Assembly: GCA_015499985.1 (NCBI GenBank) | Contig: JAAAUF010000823.1 | Coordinates: 1-18,792 of the forward strand | Direction of reading: 5' to 3' | Source of the DNA: Haplosporangium gracile | Taxonomy: Eukaryota > Mortierellomycota > Mortierellomycetes > Mortierellales > Mortierellaceae | DNA: 18,792 nt | Shown: positions 1-10,081 of the stretch, one piece after another | Layout of the letters: each line of letters opens with the position of its first letter | How positions within the stretch are numbered: the first letter of the stretch is position 1 | Position numbers and translations under genes: made by a program | The notes under the pieces: generated by a model | The model's database searches: none | What the model was told of the DNA's origin: nothing | The model's input: the letters and a program-made list of their open reading frames with translations, nothing else

Positions 1-153
1 TGCATCGATGCCACTGAAGGCGTTGGTCTTCTCGGCTTTGATGAGCTTCTTGAGGTCATCGACAGTGTCGCTCGAAGGAATCTTGACAGAGAACGCGTTG
101 AAGGTGGAGTCGCCGCTGGTGAGACAGAGGAGTGTGGGTGTGTTTGTCGCCAT
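1..153 (-). CDS. Crinkler (CRN)-type N-terminal header domain, 5' fragment cut by window edge
   Basis: The leftward reading frame starts at the ATG at 153-151 and stays open for 51 codons to the window edge. The residues begin MATNTPTLLCLTSGDSTFNA and continue with FSVKIPSSDTVDDLKKLIKA and then EKTNAFSGIDA. This matches the ubiquitin-like header of Crinkler/CRN proteins, where a short beta strand (LLCL), an NAF-V-I strand and a TVDDLKKLIKAEKT helix are hallmark features. CRN proteins are modular: the header is joined to a variable C-terminal domain, often a nuclease, kinase-like or P-loop NTPase, and many act as effectors in host cells or between cells. The effector part lies outside the window, so activity cannot be judged. 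A TATA-like box sits about 95 bp upstream, so the start looks intact. Family assignment is by recognised sequence pattern; an effector role is inference. Confidence 0.82.
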   Translation of the reverse strand, partial: MATNTPTLLCLTSGDSTFNAFSVKIPSSDTVDDLKKLIKAEKTNAFSGIDA

Positions 154-245
154 GGCTGTGTGTGTGAATGGAAATGTGATGCACTTGTGAATGTGGTGTC
201 TGTGTGTGTGCTCCTCTTGTTGATGGCGACGCGCATAGGCCTCCC

Positions 246-253
246 TTATAAAT
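246..253 (-). promoter_or_regulatory. TATA-like box for the CRN gene
   Basis: On the minus strand the sequence reads ATTTATAA, about 95 bp upstream of the CRN start codon. It touches the edge of the hairpin element at 255. The position suits a core promoter, but there is no transcript evidence. Confidence 0.35.
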
Positions 254-254
254 G

Positions 255-358
255 CCCTCTCTTATTGACTAGCCCCTCTTTAATGAACGGTAGCTCAAAC
301 CAAAACTTTTCGCTGGGTGTGCTACCTCAATAAGAGAGGGTTAATCAATAAGAGAGGG
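255..358. repeat. 104-nt hairpin built from four 18-bp units, two in each arm
   Basis: The left arm (255-294) starts CCCTCTCTTATTGA and ends GGTAGC. The right arm (321-358) starts GCTACC and ends with two copies of TCAATAAGAGAGGG at 327-340 and 345-358. The 14-mer at 255-268 is an exact reverse complement of both right-arm copies. A degenerate copy at 274-286 differs by one deletion and one substitution. In the right arm the copies form an 18-bp tandem repeat (327-344 and 345-362, 17 of 18 identical). The loop is 26 nt. It could be a small inverted-repeat transposable element (MITE-like), the terminal repeat of a lost element, or a paired binding site. I saw no clear target-site duplication. 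Confidence 0.8.
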
Positions 359-620
359 TTATTCACCTCATGGTTTAAGCATGCATCTAGGTCTCTACAC
401 GGCGATACTTGGTGATGCTTGAGAAGTTCAGAAATGTCAACGATGTCAATGCATTTTTACATAATGTCACTCGCATATCGGCGTGCTGTGTGCTCAGTCA
501 GCAGCAGGTGCTCTGTTCACAGATCCAAGCAGCACAGCACGGCGCTGTAGTTGTTTTTCAAAGTGATCGTGCCTGCCTCTCCTTACAAGACCGCCTCTCC
601 TTCTTACGCTACTCAATAAC
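359..620. other. Flank between hairpin and primase-helicase relic
   Basis: This is the putative 5' flank of the decayed primase-helicase gene. A frame open from 409 passes through it but matches nothing I know and overlaps the better-supported frame beginning at 621. I call no gene here. Confidence 0.4.
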
Positions 621-3480
621 ATGGGCGATAAGTTTGAATTCACCTACTTCAAGAACGACAAGGATCAACCCAAAGGACCTCAAGCCAGATGTCACGAGTG
701 GAGCGATCAAAACTCTCTCGACTTCTTCGTCGCCATCGACGGACCGTCGCACTTTGAGTACTCAAGCTATAAAGACTCGGCCAGGTTCTTGAAGGCGTAC
801 GTGACCGTCCCAGATGCCGAGCAATGCTTTTTTGACAGATCCGCAAAGGCCAGGCCTGCAACGAGTACTACGACATCGACTGGACTCTCGTTCAAGTTAC
901 AGACGAGAGCGAAATCTTGAGACTGGAGCAGCAAGTGTTCGCAGCGTTCCTCATTGCACGCAACCAACATGCACCCGATTATTCTCTCTCCACACAATAC
1001 TGTCGTGTGCTGAGTGCATTCAAGGACATGAAGGTGTCGCTGCATATCATCATCCCAACGATGGTGTTCGAGAACAGCTACAGAGACATGAAAAGCTTCA
1101 AGCGTCCATTCCAGAGCGCGTGGCTCGCTAGTTCGGACTCAGCGTTACTCAAACACATCGACATGGGCGTCTACAGCAAGAGCTGATTAATGCGAATTCT
1201 TGGAAGCCACAAGGCAAAAAATATAAGCCGTCCACTTCGACGAGCCCAGTGGCATGAGCCGTCCATGAGTACCAGAGACGAAGAGTTTTTCATCACCAAT
1301 GTTGCTCCAGACTGTATCAAGGTGCTCTATGACCAAGAGGTCGCCGTTGCACGAGGGCCGTCGACTGCGACCAGGAACCCTCAACAAGCCGTCTAGTCGA
1401 GCTTGCTCAATTAGATCGTGGATGCTGTGAGAACCCAGTTTGTCCAGACACTACAGGCAAGCCAGTTTGAGATGCAGTGTGTTGCCGACCGTGTGAAGAT
1501 CTTCAAGTTGCAACGCAAAGCCCCAGGTCATTGTGAACGAGAGCACCGCAGGGACAGTGCATACCTGCGACTTGCCGAGTCCCGCGTTCTTTGGCTTTAC
1601 TGCCATCGATCCAGCGATTCAACAGGAGTCGAGCTGTGCAAACGCGATCTGGACCTGACGGTTAAGATCGAAGCTACCGCAGCTTCTGCCCCGCAATTGC
1701 ACCATGGACTTTCGCATGCAGACATCCTGGACGATGCTTAGTGCCTGACACACCATTATCTGGTGCCACCACTCGAATCCTTGGCACTTGGGCGTGGCAA
1801 CTTTGACATCCATGAACAGCAGCCTTCCAGCCTGTTGATTCGATGCGGCACAGGTGGCGGTAAGACCGTGTTCACAGAAGCTTTTGTCAAGGCCAACAAG
1901 AAGTCCCCGATTCGTCGTGGTGACCTGTCCCCGAACACTTGCTGACATGCTGGAAGAGCGGTAGGGGTTCAAGAACTACCAGGACATTCCACCAGGCGTG
2001 GTTGCTTGTGACCGACTGGTCGTTCAGGCAGAGTCGCTGTGCAGACTTGATCCGCGGCTCTATACCGAGAATACGATCCTGATCCTGGACGAGGTCAGCT
2101 CACTGATCAAGCAGATGTGCAGCGACAAGAGCATGGGAAACAAGCATGACCTCAACGTGCAATTTTCCGAGCTACTTAACAAAAAAGCGACCCGAGTTAT
2201 CGGTCTTGATGCAGATCTGTGTTGTGGGGATGTTGAGATGCTGAAGGGTCTTCGCAGCGACACGTTCCAACATCAGAAAGGCGACCAGTTCGTGTTGTTT
2301 GCATCCAAGGCGAAGCTCACCGCGGAGGCGCAGGACCTGCTTCGGGGCGGCAAGTGGCTGTGGATCTCCAGCACGATGAGTGCGACCAAAACAGAGGCAA
2401 TGCACGCCATGTTCGAGCAAGCCAGCTTTCGGAGCGAATGTGTGACCAAGAACACTTCCGAGACCAAAAAACGGGATATCGACAAGAACATCGACCGACC
2501 TCGACTACTCCATTCACACGCCCTTGCCACAGGCAAAGTCGGAAGAAGCCCCACACTGAGGTTGCGGTTTGACAACGCCAAAAATCTCATGATCCCAGAC
2601 GACTTGTATCATCGCATGTGCTGCCATGTGCTGACCAAAAAGCACCTCTCGATGGACGGCTTCCGATGGCAGCTTATTCAGCGGATGGTACGAGCTGGCT
2701 GTATTGTGAAGAGCAAGAGCGACCAACTAGCTCCAGACAGTCCCATCATCGTCGACTTGAAAGAGAAGGAGGCGGAGATTACAGTTGCCTTGCATCGGCA
2801 GAATGCATGCGCTGATCCCATCAGTGAGGACGAGTTCGAGGAGCTTCGTTCGGAGCCCGAGAGCTGAGTGCTGCTCAGCGAGTGTCAGTGCACAAGTTCG
2901 CGCTCATATGTATGATGTCCAAGAGCATAGCATCGCGACAGAAGAGTGGGTCGAGACGTATGACAACGCGCGTGAGAAGGAGTGCTACAAGAACCTCCAA
3001 GCTCTGTCTCCAAACTCTAGGCAGCCTTTGCAATCGTGCGTGTCGTACGTCCAGCAGTGTGAAGAACTTGGACTTGTGTACAGTCTGCGAGGAGCAACAT
3101 CCGCTGAAGCGCACAGCAAGCTCGAGAGATCCCAGTTTGTGAAGCTAGGATATGTGGTTAACATCTTGCTGGCTTGCGGATTCGAGGACACTTTTGCTAC
3201 TAAAGAGATACTGGTTGGGGACCTCAAGAGTCGAATCGATAGGATTAGGGCAGGACTCGAGAACAAGATGACGCAGATCTGCACTAGTCTTAAGAAACGA
3301 AGACCAAGATCCACGGACTGGACGTTCAAAAACAAGCTCGCATTTATCAACACAGTATTGCTTGGAGTCCTTGGTACCAAGATCGGAACTCCTGAAATCA
3401 ACAAGCGCAGGACTAAGTACTGCCTCAAGCACTGCTCGAGCGTCGGCTCTGCCAATGACAGCCCACTCAGGCGTCATTAA
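621..3480 (+). pseudogene. Decayed AEP-type primase fused to UL9/origin-binding-protein-like helicase
   Basis: Family landmarks appear in order. Near the N-terminus is MGDKFEFTYFKNDKDQP. A primase catalytic motif EYYDIDWTL lies at 863-889, followed by VSLHIIIP (1034-1057) and LMRILGSHKA (about 1187-1216). A truncated zinc-like motif HC..REH..DSAYL lies near 1530-1570. The helicase has Walker A GTGGGKT (1847-1867), DRLVVQAESL (from about 2010) and Walker B ILDEVSS (2082-2102). These fit the NCLDV/herpes-like AEP primases fused to a PF02399-type helicase. The reading is broken by frame changes near 827-838, 1905 and 2850, and by in-frame stops at 1184, 1394, 1412, 1739 and 1962. An AATAAA lies 5 nt past the last stop, so the natural 3' end seems kept. 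Total span is about 950 codons. It is non-functional as read. Residence in a mobile or virus-derived element is inference; no capsid or integrase gene is present. Confidence 0.8.
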
Positions 3481-3484
3481 ACAC

Positions 3485-3490
3485 AATAAA
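3485..3490 (+). terminator. Poly(A) signal AATAAA after the primase-helicase relic
   Basis: The hexamer starts five bases after the final TAA (3478-3480) of the relic. It supports this stop as the ancestral 3' end of the gene. Confidence 0.45.
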
Positions 3491-3541
3491 CTGTCATCCT
3501 TTTAAAAGACCACGCAGGTCGGTATAATGTTTACCCGGGGG

Positions 3542-3586
3542 GCCAGAAGACAGAGTAGCTCCTAAAAAAACAATCTACCTTCTGGC
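3542..3586. repeat. Small inverted repeat
   Basis: GCCAGAAG at 3542-3549 is the exact reverse complement of CTTCTGGC at 3579-3586, with a 29-nt loop rich in A. It lies just beyond the primase-helicase relic. It could be a MITE remnant or chance; no target duplication was seen. Confidence 0.35.
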
Positions 3587-3620
3587 TCCATAGTCCATGC
3601 ACTCTTAAAGATGACCTGTC

Positions 3621-3710
3621 ATGGCGAACGGCTCTTTGCGACATAAGAAGGGGATTGTTCTCGGTCTAATGGACTCAGGCCGCACTATGGACAAACACAG
3701 TCGCTGGTAA
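3621..3710 (+). pseudogene. Possible Tc1/mariner-like transposase N-terminal fragment
   Basis: An ATG at 3621 opens 29 codons: MANGSLRHKKGIVLGLMDSG followed by RTMDKHSRW and a stop at 3708-3710. The pattern of basic residues, then GIVLGLMDSGRTMDK, is like the first helix-turn-helix of Tc1/mariner-type transposases, which often read R..I..L...G.s...IA. No frame downstream carries a clear second helix-turn-helix or DDE catalytic core. On the other strand near 4050, GSDLKGRPRTP recalls the GRPR hook of such transposases, but it points the opposite way. The resemblance is weak and short. It suits the accessory character of the left part of the window. Confidence 0.25.
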
Positions 3711-4807
3711 CTGTCGCCCCATCAGAACAGCAGGCGGACTTTGCCATCAGTCGTAGCAATGACAGGCTGTTTCTGCAACCGTGTCCCACCCAAAGCTCCA
3801 AAGCTCTACGGGACCACATAGAACCAAGCCCTCTGCGGACCATACCCGAATCAATCGGGCTCAGACTGCCTTTGAAGTTCAAGTCCCCAACTCATGATGC
3901 GGGATCTTCTTTATTGATACAAGAACAAGAATGAACTTGCTGCTCCACAGCCATCCATGGGTTACTGGATGGACAGGTGCGTGTTTTTAAAAGCTGTTCC
4001 GCGCGAATGATCCTCTGGAATTCAGACTGAGCGGGTGTTCTTGGTCTGCCCTTCAGATCCGAACCGATCTCCCTAAGGCCCACTTTTGCTTCTTTTTTTT
4101 TTGTTTTTGCGCTAGGCGGAAATCTTTGCCGTTCGTGATTTCATTGGTGGGTTTTGTGTAATGTGTTTGTGTGCGTGCATTTTCGATCATCGAAGAATTA
4201 AGGAGCTTTGTTGGCCACAAAAAAGGAAGAAGAGTTAGAAGAAGGGTAGTGTCGTGGTTGATGGAGTCGATCACAAAACACAAAACAAAAAATATGAAAT
4301 GAAAAAAGGCCAATCGTGGGAGAGGCAAAGAGGCAGAAGACGAGGACTTTGAAAAAAGGGTATTGAGAGACTTGGCAAAAAGGCGAGAAGACAAAGCAAG
4401 TTGTTTTTCTGGTTGTCAGTTCGTTGGTACAGGGCAGGTCTGTCTTCCTTCGTATTTTGCTGGCTGAGTTCCAGCGAGGAGGATCAAGAGACAAGCGAGA
4501 AAACTGACTAATGGGGTTGGACAGAAACAGTGGAGAAGGAAAATTAGTGTGCGATGGGGGAAGGGAGGGGAAGCATGGCAAGAAGGTATAGAGCACATAC
4601 GGAATGAAAAACAGCCAATCCTGTCCGACCGATCCAATAGGAGGGGAAGGGATAAACAGCCAAACTCAGCTCGCTCATTTTTGAGTCCGGGGCAATTGAG
4701 CTCGAGGTGCAGCTGTGTCGACACTTCCCTCTGGAAAACTCACACGCTCATCTACTTCACATCTCGGAGATGAATCCCCGAGGTTGAGCAAACATCTCAT
4801 CTTTTTG

Positions 4808-4831
4808 CATTCATTCATTCATTCATTCATT
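4808..4831. repeat. (CATT)6 microsatellite
   Basis: Six perfect tandem CATT units are followed after a short break by a further CATTCATG. It is a simple sequence repeat in the HPPD upstream region. Confidence 0.9.
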
Positions 4832-5445
4832 CCAGTTGTTCATTCATGTCATGTGAAAAGTGTTTTTATTTATTTGAAAAGTGTGTGTGTAAGAGAGAGA
4901 GTCTGCGCAGAGAGGGAGTGTGAGAGAAAAATAGCAACGAGGGTGAGAGGGGAAGAGGGAGAGCGTGGGCAAAAACGAGCAAAAAAGAAAGTAGCAAAGA
5001 AGGTCAAGGAACAAACAAGTTGGGCAATGAGACATACAGAGAGAGAGAGCGAGAAAGAGAGACGGCGAAAGGCATTTCCGGAGAAGTATGTGCATGTTGG
5101 GCGTAGACAGGGAGAGATGATGTATGTCAAATCAAGCCAAAACAAACAAAAGGATGCCATGCAACTCAAAAAAAAATCATTAACGGGCTTAGTGGCGGAC
5201 ATTTTGAGCGAATGACCCCACAGATCACAGATGCAACTCTCTGAGAAAATAAAATTTCGGGCAATGAAGGGGCTTACTTTGCCCTCTGTTCATCCGAATG
5301 GACGATTGGATGAAGAGGAACAAAGAAACAAGAGTGAAGGAGGACAAAGGATAAAAAGGAAGCAACGTCTTCCCTCTTTTTCATTTTTTTTGTTCTTCTT
5401 CTTCTTCTTTACTCCACAACCCAACACTCCTACTCCACTCCACCC

Positions 5446-5473
5446 AACACACACACACACACACATACACACA
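5446..5473 (+). promoter_or_regulatory. CA-repeat 5' leader of HPPD
   Basis: A (CA)n tract, interrupted once by TA, runs directly into the ACACAATGG start context. A T-rich then CT-rich tract precedes it at about 5378-5450. Pyrimidine-to-CA leaders of this kind are common at highly expressed fungal genes. Confidence 0.4.
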
Positions 5474-6821
<1,348 letters not shown>

Positions 6822-6901
6822 AGTGTTTGCTTTTTGCTGTTCCTCTCTTTGTTACAAATCACATTCGCCGCACTTTCTTTGCAACCAACATAACCTTGTA
6901 T

Positions 6902-6907
6902 AATAAA
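6902..6907 (+). terminator. Poly(A) signal of HPPD
   Basis: AATAAA lies 80 nt past the HPPD stop codon, within AT-rich sequence. Confidence 0.6.
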
Positions 6908-7757
6908 ACCGCATCTAATTCAAAGAACCTACTTTTGTCCCATTGCTGGTCTATCTGACTAATGTCTGTCTATGTGGTCAATTGCAAAGCAACCTCCATC
7001 ATGCTAGTGTCGGATTTTTTTTGTCCGAATTACAGGACAGACATTACGCCATGAAGGGAAATCCAAAAAAAGGAGTCGAAAAAAGACTGGTTAGCCCATC
7101 CTCCTCTTCCTCCGCCCGGAAACCATTTTCCGAAAAAAAAATCCAGCTTTCAACCCCTCACCCAACTCTTGTATGAGTCCAGCAGTAGCAATTGACAAAG
7201 GTTCTTCTTACTCCAAAACTCCCCCTCTCTCTCTCCCCCCTCAGTCCACCCAAACCTGCCCACCATTTACGTCTAATTTTTTTTTATGTGCGCTGTTCGA
7301 TTTTTTAAGAGAGCCCGCCCATAAAGCAAGCGTGGGAGACCAAAACCTACCGCTAATCCCCTCAAGTGGGCACAGAGCCTCATCCCTCCTCTCTCGTCTC
7401 GCCCGCGTGCGCCCTCCCCCCTCTACGTCATTCATAATCTAAATATGTGGGTGGAATGAGGCAACAAGGGCAGGAAGACGATGGGAAGAATGTGGTTGTG
7501 CTCATGTGCGCATTCTTTGCCGCCTCAAAACGCAGACGTACTTGTTCTTCTGATCTTGCCCTTGTCTGGACGAATATAACTGACGGGTGAGGCTGAAAAA
7601 ATAATAATAAACAGAACATACAACGACGACCTTAGATAGCACAAGCATGCGCACCCCATCCATCCACCTACATCTGCATCTACGCCTTCTCCTCTCACTC
7701 GTCTCACTCCACTCTTTCGTCTGTCTGCATTCTATAGTCTACACACCAATCAAAGAA
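6908..7757. other. Convergent intergenic region between HPPD and helicase
   Basis: The 3' ends of the two genes face each other across about 850 bp. The sequence is CT-rich with short poly(A) and poly(T) runs and scattered AATAATAAT. None of the open frames has a recognisable domain or a supported start. I see no tRNA-like fold or repeat. Confidence 0.5.
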
Positions 7758-7763
7758 TTTATT
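7758..7763 (-). terminator. Poly(A) hexamer overlapping the helicase stop codon
   Basis: On the minus strand the coding end reads GTTGAATAAATTC. The TAA stop (7761-7759) is embedded in an AATAAA hexamer. If used, it would place cleavage within tens of bases of the stop and give a very short 3' UTR. Confidence 0.4.
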
Positions 7764-9810
7764 CAACATGCTGATAAGGCTCTACCTTGACACCCAACAT
7801 CCTAAACAAACTCCTGGCTCTTGTTTCCAAAAACTCATCATCTCTCAAAATCGTCACAACCTCCCCCCTTTCACCCATCCGACCCGTCCTACCCGCCATA
7901 TGTAAATAACTGGATGGTGAGGACGGCAAACCGACGATGAAGACGTGTGAGAGACCTGGGAGGTCGAGGCCGCGGGCGTTTTCTTCGTGCGCTAGGTAAA
8001 TTCCTGTACTTCTTTTCGACGCCGTTGTTGTGGAGGTGGAGGTGGCAGGGAGCTGCTGCTGTTGGAACGCGTTCTGGATGGTCTGGACGGGTAATCCAAA
8101 CTCAAACTCGAGCCGGGTTGCGAGGTCCTTTAAACTGAAGGACGTGCAGAAGAAGACGCATGCGGATTTAACATCGTCCAGCTGACAGGCCATGGCGACA
8201 CCCTCCAACATCCGATCATCGTCGTCCCGGAATTTTTCAATAGCTCCTGTGTCGAGGTCTGAGGAGATCACTCCCGGTGCGGTGAGGTTGCGTTCCTTCC
8301 ATGCTGCTTCCTTCTCCTTTGACGTCAGAGTGTTGGTGTCGTCTTTGTCCTTGGCTTTGGACTGGCTCCACGCTCGATCGGTCTCTGCTATATCCACCTC
8401 CTCATCCTTGCCATATTCACCATCCTTGCCCGCGTCGGTCTCAAACCGCATATTCCGGACAGAGTCAGGCCCAACAATGACACAATGGTGCTCAATCCCC
8501 TGTGGCAGAACAACACTCTTGGTCGTATCAACCCAAGTCGGGCCTTGGACCCACCCCTGCGTCGTCTCGAGCCAATGCCGCATCGGTCGATTCATCGTCG
8601 CCGATGCTGCAATGATCTGGATCCTGTCCGCTCCTACTCCCGTCCTTGCTACCTTGCCCTTCACCTTTCTCTCCTCCTCCTCGTCGTCCTGATCATCCGC
8701 TGTCGATAAACTACTGAGAGGAGGGTACCGCCCTGCAGCCTGAGCAGATCGCAAGATCTCCCTCACGGCCAACTCTGCAGGTTTGGGGTGAACATCCCTA
8801 TTCAAGACCTGCTTCCTGCTCGCAAATCGGTTCGGTAACCGAATCAAATGATCTACTTCATCCAGAATCAAGGTCTCGATCTGTGAGAGGTCTAAGACCC
8901 CGCGTTGGAGGAGGTCCCAGAGTCGGTGGGGCGTTGCGACAAGGACGTGTGGAGGAGTGGTGGCGAGTTTTTGGATCTGAAGTTGATCCGCCTTTGTATT
9001 CGTGATTGTTGTGGCTCGGGGGCGGTGACGAGCCTTCTTTCCTGTTGTGGTGTACCCTCCCGCTCCTGTTCCCGCTGGTTTGACTGCAGAAGTAGGGTCG
9101 AATGGCGATGGTGGGGGTGTAACAACTGCTTGAATCATCCCGTTAACAAACTCCTCATCAGCACTCGGGAACAACTCCCTAGTCCACTCAACCAGCTGAA
9201 ACGCCAGTTCCTGGTTCGGAACCACAACTACTGACGTGATCCCATTCCCTCCAGCTCCCTCCCCTACTAAGATCTTCCTTCGAGGTTTGTTGAGTACTGA
9301 CAAGAGAACTCCAAAAGTCTTTCCGGATCCTGTAGTGTCGCGGATGAGGACGTCTTTTCCGAGGAGGATTGGAGGGATGAAGGATTGTTGTAGTTTTGTG
9401 GGGGCTTTGATGGACTTTGTGAGTTCGAGGTTTTTCGCGAGAGGTTTGTAGATCCCGAGCGCCTGTATGTATATATGGAATAGTAAAAAATCAAGAGGTC
9501 AGTTGTTTTTGTTGTAGGTGCGGATCGAAATAAATATGGACTTATAAGATGATGTAATGATGTTTACCTCAAAGGCGTTTTGTTGAAGGTATCGCCGGGT
9601 GGTATGAGAGAGTACGAGTAGTCGTCCTCTTGAAGCAAGACTCCTTACAGATCCTGTCGACAAAGAAAAAGTGGTGGGTATCGTTGTTGTGGTTGTGGTG
9701 CGATGTAAGAGTGGCAAATTTGTACGCCTTGCTGTTGTTGCGGTACAAAGCGTCCTTGTCCATTGTGTCGTCGCTGTGTGTACCCCCGTCGTTGCTGTCC
9801 TCCGTAGCAT
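7759..9810 (-). CDS. DEAD-box-like RNA helicase, probably mitochondrial
   Basis: Exons are 9568-9810 and 7759-9462, joined across a 105-nt phase-0 intron (GTAAAC...ACAG), giving 648 aa. The first 80 residues are rich in Arg, Thr and Ser, begin MLRRTATTGVHTATTQWTRT and almost lack acidic residues, which suits a mitochondrial presequence. Motifs follow in order: Q-motif region APTKLQQ (about 101-107), motif I TTGSGKT (124-130), Ia PNQELA, Ib TPHRL, II as DEVD (about 282-285), III SAT (about 368-370), V ARGLDLP and VI HMAGRTGR (about 602-609). Two low-complexity inserts stand out, one after motif Ia and one charged stretch in domain 2. DEVD replaces DEAD, and motif VI has Met where Arg is usual. 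The helicase fold is secure. A role in mitochondrial ribosome assembly, as for Mrh4-type proteins, is inference. It shares a 271-bp divergent promoter with the U1A gene. Confidence 0.88.
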
Positions 9811-10081
9811 GATGTTCCTGTGTATCCTGGTGCAGAGGTGCTTGTGTGTGTGAAAGTGAAAGAAAGAAAAAAAAAAAAGAAAGAAAACCGCGCGTGTTTG
9901 ACGAAAAAGGATATTTTTTTTCGTTGTTGCAGATCAACATGCCTCCATGTTGTGGCTTATCACATTTGGACTGCCTTCAATTTCACTCCGAGCACTCACA
10001 TACAAACGCAGGGTGGCGAACTCTTTACTTTCTCTCAACACACACACTAACATCACACAGGACGACAGACAGGAGGACACA
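9811..10081. promoter_or_regulatory. Divergent promoter between helicase and U1A genes
   Basis: Only 271 bp separate the two start codons. The interval has an A-rich tract at about 9864-9890 (A12 core), which would tend to exclude nucleosomes, a T8 run near 9914, and CA-rich leader sequence before the U1A start. Joint regulation is possible but unproven. Confidence 0.5.

Larger units (their letters stand above)
3711..5473. other. Gene-poor, low-complexity 5' flank of HPPD
   Basis: I see no credible gene in these 1.76 kb. The first 370 bases are possibly transposon-derived. From about 4200 to 5370 the plus strand is strongly purine-rich with many GAGA and AAGAA runs, and a (CATT)6 microsatellite lies at 4808-4831. 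The last 100 bases change to a T-rich then CT- and CA-rich leader running up to the HPPD start. Open frames here are biased toward R, E, K or S, L, F residues and look like composition artefacts. Confidence 0.6.

Noticed and set aside
4715..5215. 166-codon frame rich in R, E and K
   Set aside because: It lies in GA-rich low-complexity DNA, includes the CATT repeat, and shows no domain.
8192..8692. 166-codon frame on plus opposite the helicase
   Set aside because: It is Ser/Leu-rich shadow sequence of the helicase coding strand.
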